64,000 bases of DNA, taken from NCBI GenBank assembly GCA_965223115.1, contig OZ244982.1, positions 992,001 through 1,056,000 of the forward strand, written 5' to 3'. Source of the stretch: CBDCUI01 sp965223115. Lineage in GTDB: Bacteria; Pseudomonadota; Gammaproteobacteria; UBA4575. This document shows positions 33,333-40,589 of this stretch, in pieces. The notes beneath the pieces were generated by a model. That model was given only the letters and a program-made list of their open reading frames with translations, did not search any database and was not told where the DNA came from. A program made the translations under genes and the position numbers. The first letter of the stretch is position 1. Each line of letters opens with the position of its first letter.

Positions 33333-33743
33333 ATGACAATTACAAGAACAGGAATAGCATTTGCTCTTGCGCCACTGATTCCAACATTATATTTTTTAGT
33401 TCAGATGCAATCAACCGGGCATAGATTCATTATCATGACGCTTTTCTTCTCGGTTTTATTTAGCTATCTGCCGACTCTATTATTTGGCTTGCCACTAATG
33501 TCCTATCTAAAAAATAATAATAAGCTGAATATAGTAAATGTTGTAATACTTGGTGCCATATTAGGCGTAGTCGTATTTTATGTTTTCGGGTTTGTTTTTT
33601 CTTCGATGTTGAATTCAACCAAAAGCTTAGTTCCTGGATTGTCTGATATTTTATGGGGTGCGTTGCTTGGTATTTCAGTTGCACTTCCATTAAGTTTGAT
33701 AGCAGGGTTTCCTTTTTTAAGTAGTACTAAAAATACGATCTAG
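33333..33743 (+). CDS. Four-span membrane protein, candidate immunity protein
   Basis: A 136-residue hydrophobic protein with four predicted membrane segments (about residues 7-26, 32-55, 68-92 and 105-128) and short charged loops (YLKNNNKLN). It begins 12 bp after the second mini-Rhs gene on the same strand. Location and type fit an immunity protein against a toxin acting from the periplasm or on membranes. No family recognised. Confidence 0.55.
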   Translation: MTITRTGIAFALAPLIPTLYFLVQMQSTGHRFIIMTLFFSVLFSYLPTLLFGLPLMSYLKNNNKLNIVNVVILGAILGVVVFYVFGFVFSSMLNSTKSLVPGLSDILWGALLGISVALPLSLIAGFPFLSSTKNTI

Positions 33744-33946
33744 GAACCTCACATCCATTTAGTATAAAAATACCTAATGCTGATTGGGAAATTGCAGGAA
33801 CAGCAAGAGAAGATGCCGCAAAGTAACTTGGAGGACAAATTGTAGGACATTTTCAAAAGATTTATTTCGAAATCTTGAAAACACTCATGGTGGTAAATTC
33901 CGTCCTAACTTTGGTGCCCCAAACACTTTTCATATAAATAACTAAA
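33744..33946 (+). pseudogene. Decayed toxin tail with stop codon and frameshift
   Basis: One frame reads GTSHPFSIKIPNADWEIAG, then REDAAK, an in-frame TAA at 33823-33825, and LGGQIVGHFQ. After a shift of frame the text continues RNLENTHGGKFRPNFGAPN and ends at the TAA near 33944. Together they read like the C-terminus of a secreted or polymorphic toxin broken by a nonsense change and an indel. It lies directly behind the second mini-Rhs/immunity pair, as displaced tips do in Rhs loci. Confidence 0.5.
33806..33839 (+). repeat. Copy 2 of a 34-bp imperfect direct repeat
   Basis: Matches 30294-30327 at about 29 of 34 positions, including AAAGTAA and TTGGAGGACAAA. Here it runs through the premature stop of a decayed toxin tail. 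Confidence 0.6.
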
Positions 33947-33950
33947 AATA

Positions 33951-34325
33951 GTGTTTTCTAAATTATCGTTTAAATCCGTTCTAACAAATTTTACTTTAAC
34001 AATAACTTTGTTAACTATTTTTGGTTGTGACTATAAAGCACCACAAATAATTTCTGGCACTTTTTATGATAATCAAGATGCTGTTTCTGAGCTAAAAATT
34101 CGAATAGCCAGTGGAGATCATTATGAAAATTGTGATCAAGCTAGCTTAGAAGCTATAACAGATAATAAAGGCAGCATTAAACATGACAGAGTTATAGTAA
34201 GGTCAAGGCTTGATCCCTATGTTCAGATGGATTCGTTGTGCATTCAAAATAATGGAAACTGGGAATTAGTTTGTATATACATATATAGGGGTCATAGGGG
34301 TCTAGGGGTCAAGTCTACGATATAG
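33951..34325 (+). pseudogene. Lipoprotein gene truncated by a RAYT element
   Basis: Encodes a lipoprotein precursor whose signal ends LLTIFGC (lipobox Cys near residue 26) followed by DYKAPQIISGTFYDNQD. The start is GTG at 33951. The last seven codons lie inside the inverted end of the transposable element (from 34305), so the natural C-terminus is lost. The mature part has three further cysteines. Function unknown; no family recognised. Confidence 0.55.
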
Positions 34326-34330
34326 AACAG
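34305..34330 (+). repeat. Left terminal inverted repeat of the RAYT element
   Basis: Begins GGGGTCAAGTCTACG and ends TAGAACAG. It pairs with 35300-35325 with one mismatch. Confidence 0.85.
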
Positions 34331-34358
34331 ATTAAGCTATTCATGCTATAGTTGGAGC

Positions 34359-35297
34359 ATGTCGCGACCACTTCGAATTGAATACAAAGGTGCTTGGTAC
34401 CACGTGATGAATCGTGGTGCGGGACGTCGTGTTATTTATAAGCATAATGATCACCGCCAGGTGTTTCTTGAACTATTACGTGAACTACAAGAAGACTATA
34501 TGGTTGAGATCCATGCTTATTGCTTAATGGACAACCACTACCATCTACTTCTCCATACCCCTCAAGGCAACCTCTCTCGCGCCATGCGCCATCTCAATGG
34601 TGTATATACCCAACGTTATAATAAAATACAAAAGACTGATGGAGCTCTACTCAAAGGCCGATACAAATCAGTCCTGATTCAGCACGACGCTTATCTCAAA
34701 CAAGTCTCGCGCTACATTCATCGTAACCCCCTTGAAGCTCGCATGGTTAAATCACTGAACCACTACAAGTGGTCCAGCTATCCAGCCTACATCAAAAAGA
34801 CCCAAGCCCCACACTGGCTCCAAACCAAATACATCCTCAGCACCTTCCAAAACAAAACCGATCGCTACCAAAGCTTTGTGCAAGCAGGGAATGATATAGA
34901 AACCGAAAGATTCTATGCCAAAAAACATACCCCACCCATCTATGGCACCAAAGACTACATCAAGAGACTAAAAAAACGAATTCCCAAACAAACAAAAGAA
35001 ATCCCTCAAGCCAAACAACTGCAAACGGTAGTGCATCCCAAGCGTATCCTCAAACATGTTCAACAACACTACCAGATCAAACTCAGCCAACTGATCAAAA
35101 GCCAACCTAGACAACGTAACGAAGCGCGAGATATAGCCATCTATCTTTGCAGAAAACGAAGCCAATTAACCCACTCAGAGATTGCAAAACTATTCCAACT
35201 CAATCACTATACTAGTGCAGCGAGTGCCGTGAAACGAGTGGAAGGGGATATCATGAAATGCAAAGAAGCCAACATGTTATCGAAACAATTAGCCTGA
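34359..35297 (+). CDS. REP-associated tyrosine transposase (Y1_Tnp family)
   Basis: A 312-residue single-strand DNA transposase of the RAYT group. The N-terminus RPLRIEYKGAWYHVMNRG is diagnostic. The metal-binding HUH-type motif is DNHYHLLLHTP (near residue 60), and the catalytic Tyr is in QVSRYIHRNPLEA (near residue 118). The C-terminus holds a DnaA-like helix-turn-helix (QLTHSEIAKLFQLNHYTSAA) that many longer RAYTs carry. The gene is intact and lies between matched inverted ends, so the element may still be active. Confidence 0.92.
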   Translation: MSRPLRIEYKGAWYHVMNRGAGRRVIYKHNDHRQVFLELLRELQEDYMVEIHAYCLMDNHYHLLLHTPQGNLSRAMRHLNGVYTQRYNKIQKTDGALLKGRYKSVLIQHDAYLKQVSRYIHRNPLEARMVKSLNHYKWSSYPAYIKKTQAPHWLQTKYILSTFQNKTDRYQSFVQAGNDIETERFYAKKHTPPIYGTKDYIKRLKKRIPKQTKEIPQAKQLQTVVHPKRILKHVQQHYQIKLSQLIKSQPRQRNEARDIAIYLCRKRSQLTHSEIAKLFQLNHYTSAASAVKRVEGDIMKCKEANMLSKQLA

Positions 35298-35299
35298 TC

Positions 35300-35325
35300 C
35301 TGTTCTATAACGTAGACTTGACCCC
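35300..35325 (-). repeat. Right terminal inverted repeat of the RAYT element
   Basis: Reverse complement of 34305-34330 with one mismatch near the centre. It follows the transposase stop codon by 2 bp. Confidence 0.85.
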
Positions 35326-35422
35326 TTGAGATGCCAAATAGGTTCTTTATTTGGACGTAATACAAAACTGTAGGCATTTAAGTGATAAACTTTATTTGAA
35401 TTTTTAGACATAACTAAGCTCC

Positions 35423-35465
35423 TTATTAATTAAATTTTCACAAAACTTTGGAATTTAATTAATAA
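35423..35465. repeat. 14-bp AT-only inverted repeat
   Basis: TTATTAATTAAATT (35423-35436) and AATTTAATTAATAA (35452-35465) are perfect complements with a 15-nt loop, just upstream of the gene at 35484. It has no GC pairs, so it may be an operator or a cruciform site rather than a terminator. Confidence 0.4.
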
Positions 35466-35483
35466 TTGAGTTGTTAATAATGT

Positions 35484-35921
35484 ATGAATGATATGTTTAT
35501 AGTTTTTAAATCACCTACATTTTGGGCAATTTTTGTACCATTTATTGCTGGGGTGATCACGTTTTATTTAACTAAAGCTGCGGAAAGAGAATCTGAATGG
35601 AGAAAAGAAAAATTACGTTTATATTTAAATTTTGTTGAATCTTTAAGTGGGATTACAGATTTTGAACAATCTAAAGAAAATGATATAAAGTTTGCAAAAG
35701 CATGTAATGATTTACATGCATTGGCATCAATTGAAGTTTTGCATGCATTACATGACTTTCAAAATAATATGTCAGTAAGCAATAAAACATCTACTATACA
35801 AGATAAGCAAAAATCATTAGATAAATTAATTTTAAAAATTAGAAAAGATTTAAAAATTAAACCTAAAGATAGTGAATCAGAGTTTCAGATGTTATTATGG
35901 ACTTCTGATAAAAATAATTAA
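35484..35921 (+). CDS. Membrane-anchored hypothetical protein (145 aa)
   Basis: One N-terminal membrane segment (residues 11-30, PTFWAIFVPFIAGVITFYL) is followed by a charged, helical cytoplasmic part (KAAERESEWRKEKLRLYLNF, then coiled-coil-like sections). The base composition is very AT-rich, as for the next gene. It is 16 bp before another hypothetical gene. No family is recognised. Proteins of this plan, with a membrane anchor and a helical tail, occur in defence or toxin/immunity islands, but no evidence here is specific. Confidence 0.55.
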   Translation: MNDMFIVFKSPTFWAIFVPFIAGVITFYLTKAAERESEWRKEKLRLYLNFVESLSGITDFEQSKENDIKFAKACNDLHALASIEVLHALHDFQNNMSVSNKTSTIQDKQKSLDKLILKIRKDLKIKPKDSESEFQMLLWTSDKNN

Positions 35922-35937
35922 ATATTAAATATTAGTT

Positions 35938-36549
35938 ATGAAATTTGAAGAATATTGGATAGGGAAAGGAATAAATTTAGAAGAGATATGGTCAGTTTAT
36001 GAACAAGGACAAGGCTATATTAATAAATATAATTCAATGGAAGTTTATTTTCTTCAATTAACGTTTGATCAATATTCATTAAAGCAGCCTTTGTTTAATT
36101 TTGAATTAATAATAAAAACAACAAAATTTATTTTTCATAATTTAAAACAAAATAATTTTTCACAAAAAGAGTATAATTTAACAGGACCATTGTTTTTTTA
36201 CGATGTATGTCGTAGTTCAGAAAGATTCAGATTTTTAGGAGAGTTAAAACCATTAATACTTTTTGTAATTTCAATTTGTAATCAAATTCGTAAAGGTTCT
36301 GAAGAACAAAAAGCAAATAAGATTAAGTTAATAGATTATTTGCAAAATCGTTTTCCGGATAACGATATTTCAGATATTCAGGATTATATAGATAGTTTTC
36401 CTGGTATTGATGAAAAAGATGCAATAAAAAAGTTATATGATCAAGGAATTAATAAAATAGAAGTATCTGAGAAACCTTTTAATGGTGATGTTAAAGAGTC
36501 TCAAAATAATATGATTTCATTTGATCTTCAGGATAAAAATAAACTTTAA
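35938..36549 (+). CDS. Hypothetical protein (203 aa)
   Basis: Soluble protein without signal peptide, start ATG at 35938. It is rich in Lys, Asn, Ile and Phe, reflecting very AT-rich DNA. Visible segments are FEEYWIGKGINLEEIWSVYE at the N-terminus and a helical middle with IRKGSEEQKANKIKL. I do not recognise a family. It follows the membrane-anchored gene closely and probably belongs to the same transcript; signs of transfer are the low GC and lack of recognisable core-genome relatives. Confidence 0.55.
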   Translation: MKFEEYWIGKGINLEEIWSVYEQGQGYINKYNSMEVYFLQLTFDQYSLKQPLFNFELIIKTTKFIFHNLKQNNFSQKEYNLTGPLFFYDVCRSSERFRFLGELKPLILFVISICNQIRKGSEEQKANKIKLIDYLQNRFPDNDISDIQDYIDSFPGIDEKDAIKKLYDQGINKIEVSEKPFNGDVKESQNNMISFDLQDKNKL

Positions 36550-36734
36550 ACAAAATCAAACTTATATTGAATAATCCGATTTCGCCATTTCTTAAGCTCA
36601 TTGAAGTACTGCATATCGATCCAATATCGTTTTAAATCTTCTTCAGTAAAGCGCAAGCCTAGATTTTCATTAAAGATATAACCATTTCCAACGACCCAAG
36701 CATCATCCCAACCGTTTTTATCAATTATTTGCAT
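36546..36734 (-). CDS. Small hypothetical protein (62 aa), uncertain
   Basis: An ATG-initiated minus-strand frame encoding QIIDKNGWDDAWVVGNGYIF, with an acidic/aromatic composition unlike a random shadow. It overlaps the end of the convergent gene by 4 bp and has no competing plus-strand frame over most of its length. It resembles the short acidic remnants or immunity genes of toxin islands, but I cannot prove it is expressed. Confidence 0.35.
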   Translation of the reverse strand: MQIIDKNGWDDAWVVGNGYIFNENLGLRFTEEDLKRYWIDMQYFNELKKWRNRIIQYKFDFV

Positions 36735-36941
36735 ATCATCATATTATTTGAGGTAAGTGCTTGAAACTACATAAATACGATGAAAGAGCATGATTAAACA
36801 CACCAGTATTAACTTCGCATAATATATATTATGTAAAATATTATATATATCGTCTATTCAAGCACTGCTATCGAAATCTAGTATAAATACCATAAGTTGC
36901 CTGAATATACTAAATACAGTTATTCACAATAAAGGTTGGAT

Positions 36942-37454
36942 ATGTATAAAACATCGATTTTTATACTTTTTACGGTATTACCGCTTGTATCCTTTTCATC
37001 TTCATTCAAATGTATAGATGAATACAACAATATTTATTATTCAAGTGATGGCTGCGAAACATTTAGTAAACCACCTGTAAATAGAAATAATTCAGTATTT
37101 AAATGTAAAAAAAGTGATGGTTCAACAGAATTCTCTGACGAGGCTTGTACTGGAACTTCACCAGAAATTGTAGAAATTATCGAATATAACAATACACCTG
37201 GTCTTACATATAACGAAAAGGTTCGTATTTATAACTATGATAATAAGATTAAGCAAAGAAAATTAAATAAAAAAAATAATAATAATCAACCTTCTAATAT
37301 CACTTATGCTAATGAAAGAAAATGTAATGATGCATTATATAATATTGATCAAATTAATAAAAAAATGCATAAAGGCTATAGAGCTTCGAATTATAACTAC
37401 TACCACGATAAACTAATTTATTATAAGAAAATAAGATCTGATTTCTGTAATTAA
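36942..37454 (+). CDS. Exported DUF4124-like hypothetical protein
   Basis: A 170-residue protein starting at ATG 36942 (an upstream TTG is less likely). Residues 1-19 form a signal peptide (MYKTSIFILFTVLPLVSFSS). Two short modules with paired cysteines follow: FKCIDEYNNIYYSSDGC and FKCKKSDGSTEFSDEAC, the pattern of DUF4124 domains, which are common exported proteins of unknown function in gammaproteobacteria. The C-terminus is Lys/Asn-rich with two more cysteines (ERKCND and SDFCN). Confidence 0.65.
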   Translation: MYKTSIFILFTVLPLVSFSSSFKCIDEYNNIYYSSDGCETFSKPPVNRNNSVFKCKKSDGSTEFSDEACTGTSPEIVEIIEYNNTPGLTYNEKVRIYNYDNKIKQRKLNKKNNNNQPSNITYANERKCNDALYNIDQINKKMHKGYRASNYNYYHDKLIYYKKIRSDFCN

Positions 37455-37698
37455 TATTTCCGGAAGTGGTTCGTCGAGATGTGTCCTTAAGTCAAGTCTA
37501 AACAAACTTGTTTGCACTGCGTGGGTTTCCATAACGTTTATAGGCCTGTTTTTAGTTCTGCTTTCAGTTTTGCAAGTAAAAATAAAACTTCGTTTTCTTT
37601 GGTTAAACGGTTCGCAAGCTCACTCACCTGAGGCCTGAAAAGCTTTTTGCTTTTCATGCTATTATTCAAATTCACGCTTATCTTTATGGGGGACATCC

Positions 37699-37830
37699 AT
37701 GAGTAACGAATTAGTTTCCTCAATTTTTGAGGTGTTAGGTAATTACTTTTGGGTAATTCTTTTAGTAGGACTACTAATTGTTTTAGTTGAGTATTTAATA
37801 TATTCACGTTCTAAAAATAAAAAAGATTAG
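37699..37830 (+). CDS. 43-aa single-span membrane protein
   Basis: Short frame with ATG at 37699 preceded by a good Shine-Dalgarno (GGGGGA). It encodes an amphipathic start (MSNELVSSIFEVLGNYF), a hydrophobic span (VILLVGLLIVLVEYLIY) and a basic tail (SRSKNKKD). The layout of hydrophobic span plus Lys-rich tail is that of small membrane regulators or type I toxins. No antisense RNA can be judged by eye. Confidence 0.5.
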   Translation: MSNELVSSIFEVLGNYFWVILLVGLLIVLVEYLIYSRSKNKKD

Positions 37831-38006
37831 TTAGTTGTATTTTTTAAATAAGTTTCGACTCGATTCCACATTTTTGATTCTCTGGTTTTACACCAAGCGA
37901 CGCTAAAATATAGCATTGCAACGTCCTTTGCTTCTTCTTTATTAAAGGTATGCATGTGCACTTCGCAAATATTGTCACAATGCTGGATTGTTGCCTCACG
38001 AATCAA
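37827..38006 (-). pseudogene. Short frame, possibly a truncated acetyltransferase-like fragment
   Basis: A 59-codon minus-strand frame beginning at a TTG (38004-38006). The first 20 residues, MIREATIQHCDNICEVHM, look like the N-terminus of a GNAT acetyltransferase; the rest (FNKEEAKDVAMLYFSVAWC) does not continue the family pattern. Its stop overlaps the stop of the 43-aa gene. No Shine-Dalgarno is visible, so I treat it as a probable relic. Confidence 0.3.
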
Positions 38007-38038
38007 AATTATGTACTGCTAACTATTTAATAGTTTGC

Positions 38039-38644
38039 TTAAAATGTATCTTCAACAACAAGCTCTTCTAAAGATAGTTGTCCAGGTTTTGGCCATGGAT
38101 CTTTGATGCCTTTCCCTATTGCCACCATTGGACCCATAACATAGTCTTCTGGTAGATTTACGAGTTCTGCAACCTTATCACTATCGAATCCAATCATAGG
38201 ACAAGATTGATAACCTAAATCCTGAGCTGCCAGCATAAGGGTTTGCATTGCTAATCCAATTGATCGCTGTGCTTCATCACGTTGCAACCACTCTCGACCT
38301 TCATGAAAGGGGCCCATCCAACTTACAAGTAAGTCCGCAACTTCTTTTGGAGCGTTTGCCCAATACCGATCTGGATTTTTCTCCCAAGCTTTTACGTCAG
38401 CTGTGAACAATATCAGCATTGAAGCATCGGTCATTTGTGACTGATCATTTCCATATTCTGTACGAATTCTGGAACGTAGTTTCGAATCACGAAATATTAC
38501 AAATCGCCAATGCTGAATATTGAAACTGGTCGGCGCCTGGATAGTTGCTTCAAGTAATTTACGTTCCTCTTCTTTTGTAAATTTATGGTTCTTATCAAAA
38601 TGCTTCACTGCACGCCGATTGTATATAGCTTCAATAGTTTCCAT
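38039..38644 (-). CDS. Nitroreductase family protein
   Basis: FMN-dependent oxidoreductase of the nitroreductase superfamily, cytosolic, reducing nitro compounds, quinones or flavins with NAD(P)H. I choose ATG at 38644 because AGAGG lies at the right distance; a GTG four codons upstream is possible. The N-terminal FMN-binding motif is NRRAVKHFD, followed by QAPTSFNIQHWRFVIF and the C-terminal GPMVAIGKGIKDPWPKPGQ, which binds FMN phosphate. The length (201 residues) is usual. It follows the SnoaL-like gene by about 45 bp on the same strand. Confidence 0.92.
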   Translation of the reverse strand: METIEAIYNRRAVKHFDKNHKFTKEEERKLLEATIQAPTSFNIQHWRFVIFRDSKLRSRIRTEYGNDQSQMTDASMLILFTADVKAWEKNPDRYWANAPKEVADLLVSWMGPFHEGREWLQRDEAQRSIGLAMQTLMLAAQDLGYQSCPMIGFDSDKVAELVNLPEDYVMGPMVAIGKGIKDPWPKPGQLSLEELVVEDTF

Positions 38645-38688
38645 TGATGTTTGCACCTCTTAATTTTTTAAATTTTGTCAGTGATTTT

Positions 38689-39072
38689 TTAATACATTGT
38701 ATTTTCATTTTCAGACTTATCAGGGATTTGCTGTACTGAATCCCAGTGTTCAACAATTTTTCCATTAATATCAAATCTAAAGAAATCCATCGTTATATAT
38801 TCATCATTACCTGGCCATGTTTGGTGTGTATGAAGAGCAACTAAATCCCCTTCTGCAATGGATCGAATAAATTCAATGCTTTTGTTTGGATATTCTTTTG
38901 CCATTGCTTCAAAATATTCTATAAATCCTTGTTTGCCATCTTTTACAGCTGGATTATGCTGGATGTATTCATTTCCAACATATTGTTCGACTGCTTTACG
39001 GGGTTCACCTAAGTATGCTGTTTTATAAAATTCAACGGCATTTTGTTTATTGCGTTGTAAATCTTGCGCCAC
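38689..39072 (-). CDS. SnoaL-like (NTF2-fold) polyketide cyclase family protein
   Basis: Small alpha+beta-barrel protein (127 residues) of the SnoaL-like group, for which substrates are mostly unknown. The likely start is GTG at 39072, since AGGAGG lies seven bases upstream; an upstream ATG at 39096 is open but its Shine-Dalgarno is poor. Diagnostic segments are AVEQYVGNEYIQHNPAVKDG, LVALHTHQTWPG, MDFFRFDINGKIVEHWDSVQ. It is followed by the nitroreductase gene, a pairing common in stress or detoxification operons. Confidence 0.85.
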   Translation of the reverse strand: MAQDLQRNKQNAVEFYKTAYLGEPRKAVEQYVGNEYIQHNPAVKDGKQGFIEYFEAMAKEYPNKSIEFIRSIAEGDLVALHTHQTWPGNDEYITMDFFRFDINGKIVEHWDSVQQIPDKSENENTMY

Positions 39073-39162
39073 TTTAGTTCCTCCTATTATTGGCATGAAA
39101 TCTTAGAAAAATAATCGCGAGTGTTTGCTTTAGATCATCACCGATCATTCTGGATACTTAAA

Positions 39163-39615
39163 CTAATTTAATTGATATATCGCGTAATTAAGGTATATCG
39201 CAAAGCTGACCCAGGCTAAATAAGGAACTAATAACACCCCGGCTATTTTATCGATTCTAAAAAAGACCAGTACTGTAGTTAATATTAATCCCCAAAGGAT
39301 CAAGATTTCTACAAGTGCCAAACCTGGCCTTTGAAGTCCAAAAAACAAGTAAGACCAAAAAGCATTAAAACCAAGTTGTATTATAAACAATAATAATGCA
39401 ATATTTTTAACTTGTGACTGCACATTCCATATGCGCCAGGCCGCTATACCCATCAATATAAATAAAATATTCCAAACTATTGGAAATACAATATTAGGCG
39501 GTGTAAGAGAAGATTTTTGAAGCGACTGATACCACTCTCCTGGACTAAACAAAGAGCCTACAAACCCAGCAAAAAGGCATAATGCAACCCAAAAAATTAG
39601 GCTTGACCATTTCAT
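39163..39615 (-). CDS. TspO/MBR family membrane protein
   Basis: Five-span inner- or outer-membrane protein that binds porphyrins and related ligands. The 150 residues contain the family marks PPNIVFPIVWNILFILMG, FIIQLGFNAFWSYLFFG and PYLAWVSFAIYLNYAIY. The length is normal. It lies between the SnoaL-like gene and the PsiE gene on the minus strand. TspO in bacteria often responds to oxidative or light stress. Confidence 0.93.
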   Translation of the reverse strand: MKWSSLIFWVALCLFAGFVGSLFSPGEWYQSLQKSSLTPPNIVFPIVWNILFILMGIAAWRIWNVQSQVKNIALLLFIIQLGFNAFWSYLFFGLQRPGLALVEILILWGLILTTVLVFFRIDKIAGVLLVPYLAWVSFAIYLNYAIYQLN

Positions 39616-39743
39616 ATTCTAATTAGTTAATAATTTGAAAAGTAATACCAATTAAATACCCTTCCTTCCAAAATATAAAACTAAAATCTAGACATAATTT
39701 TCACAGGAGCAATATCATGTTTAATATGAAGTGCCATTGCTTA

Positions 39744-40160
39744 TTACTCAGTTGTATCATCCTTATCCTTATAAGGAAATTTCATCTGACCATATCTTAA
39801 AACAACAGTAGCAAACGTTAATAGAAGAATGGCAACAGCTAGCCAAATAATATCTAATGCATTTAATTCTTTCATACCCAGAATAATAAATCTTGTAATT
39901 GCGACAATGGCAATATAAATCGGATAGCGTACAGGGAGTTTCCCACTAGTAAAGTATAAGGCTACCATTGTAAGGATTTCTAAATAGATAAATAGCAAAA
40001 GTATGTCATGTAATTCTACTCTTCCCTGTTGATATATGATTAATAGTTCTTGCCCAATTGCCACGATGGTTGCAAGTGTTATTAACACCAAACCAAAGCG
40101 CTCAACAAATAATATGGAACGCATTATGAGGTGTGAATTATCTAAAGTTGGTTTAGCCAT
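39744..40160 (-). CDS. Phosphate-starvation-inducible PsiE family membrane protein
   Basis: A 138-residue protein with four membrane spans. The PsiE pattern is clear: VERFGLVLITLATIVAIGQE, LLLFIYLEILTMV, and LPVRYPIYIAIVAITRFII. Function is unknown. It is in the minus-strand stress-like group, between DUF1272 and TspO genes. Confidence 0.88.
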   Translation of the reverse strand: MAKPTLDNSHLIMRSILFVERFGLVLITLATIVAIGQELLIIYQQGRVELHDILLLFIYLEILTMVALYFTSGKLPVRYPIYIAIVAITRFIILGMKELNALDIIWLAVAILLLTFATVVLRYGQMKFPYKDKDDTTE

Positions 40161-40197
40161 ATCTGTGTGTACCTGATTTTATTTCTTTAATACATTC

Positions 40198-40446
40198 TTA
40201 AGTTAATTTTTTACAACCTTCTGGTTTGTATACTCTTTCAGTTGAAGCGGGATGTTCAATCAATTTATGCGCAGGTCGACGTGGCCTACGAATTAATTCA
40301 CCTCCACAATTCGGACATTTCCCATCAAGAACTGAATCTGCACAGGATGAACAAAACGTACATTCAAAAGAGCAAATTCGTGCTTTGGTAGATTCAGGAG
40401 GAAGGTCTTTGTTACAACATTCACAGTTTGGTTTTAATATAAGCAT
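40198..40446 (-). CDS. DUF1272 zinc-ribbon-like protein
   Basis: An 82-residue cytosolic protein starting MLILKPNCECCNKDLPPES; the start follows a strong Shine-Dalgarno AGGAGGTG. It contains repeated CxxC pairs (CECC, CSFECTFCSSC, CPNCGGEL), a treble-clef or zinc-ribbon pattern, and the RRPRRP motif that marks DUF1272. Its role is not established. Confidence 0.92.
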   Translation of the reverse strand: MLILKPNCECCNKDLPPESTKARICSFECTFCSSCADSVLDGKCPNCGGELIRRPRRPAHKLIEHPASTERVYKPEGCKKLT

Positions 40447-40589
40447 ATATTCACCTCCTGTTTAACTTGGTAAATTCTATAACATTCTTATTGAAGCCTC
40501 GAACAAATATAGAAGATACTGCCTTAAAGACAAATTAGCTAAATTTAAGTCGTTAATTCTAGTGGAAGCAGGCTAATGCTTAAGATTGA

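Larger units (their letters stand above)
34305..35325 (+). mobile_element. RAYT-type (IS200/IS605-like REP transposase) element with 26-bp inverted ends
   Basis: The element is bounded by inverted repeats at 34305-34330 and 35300-35325 that match at 25 of 26 positions; the outer bases are GGGGTCAAGTCTACG and the right end reads GTAGACTTGACCCC, so a GTAG tetranucleotide is present as in REP sequences. The only gene inside is a TnpA_REP transposase. Left of the element the DNA has a degenerate triple run of TAGGGGTC (34286-34310). No target duplication is evident by eye. It inserted into or beside a lipoprotein gene. Confidence 0.8.

Noticed and set aside
37485..37500. AGTCAAGTCTA resembling the RAYT end
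   Set aside because: Only ten bases match and the rest of the 26-bp end is missing.
37538..37807. Minus-strand 89-codon frame ending KAELKTGL
   Set aside because: It resembles a coiled-coil transposase tail slightly, but overlaps the better supported 43-aa gene and lacks a ribosome binding site.
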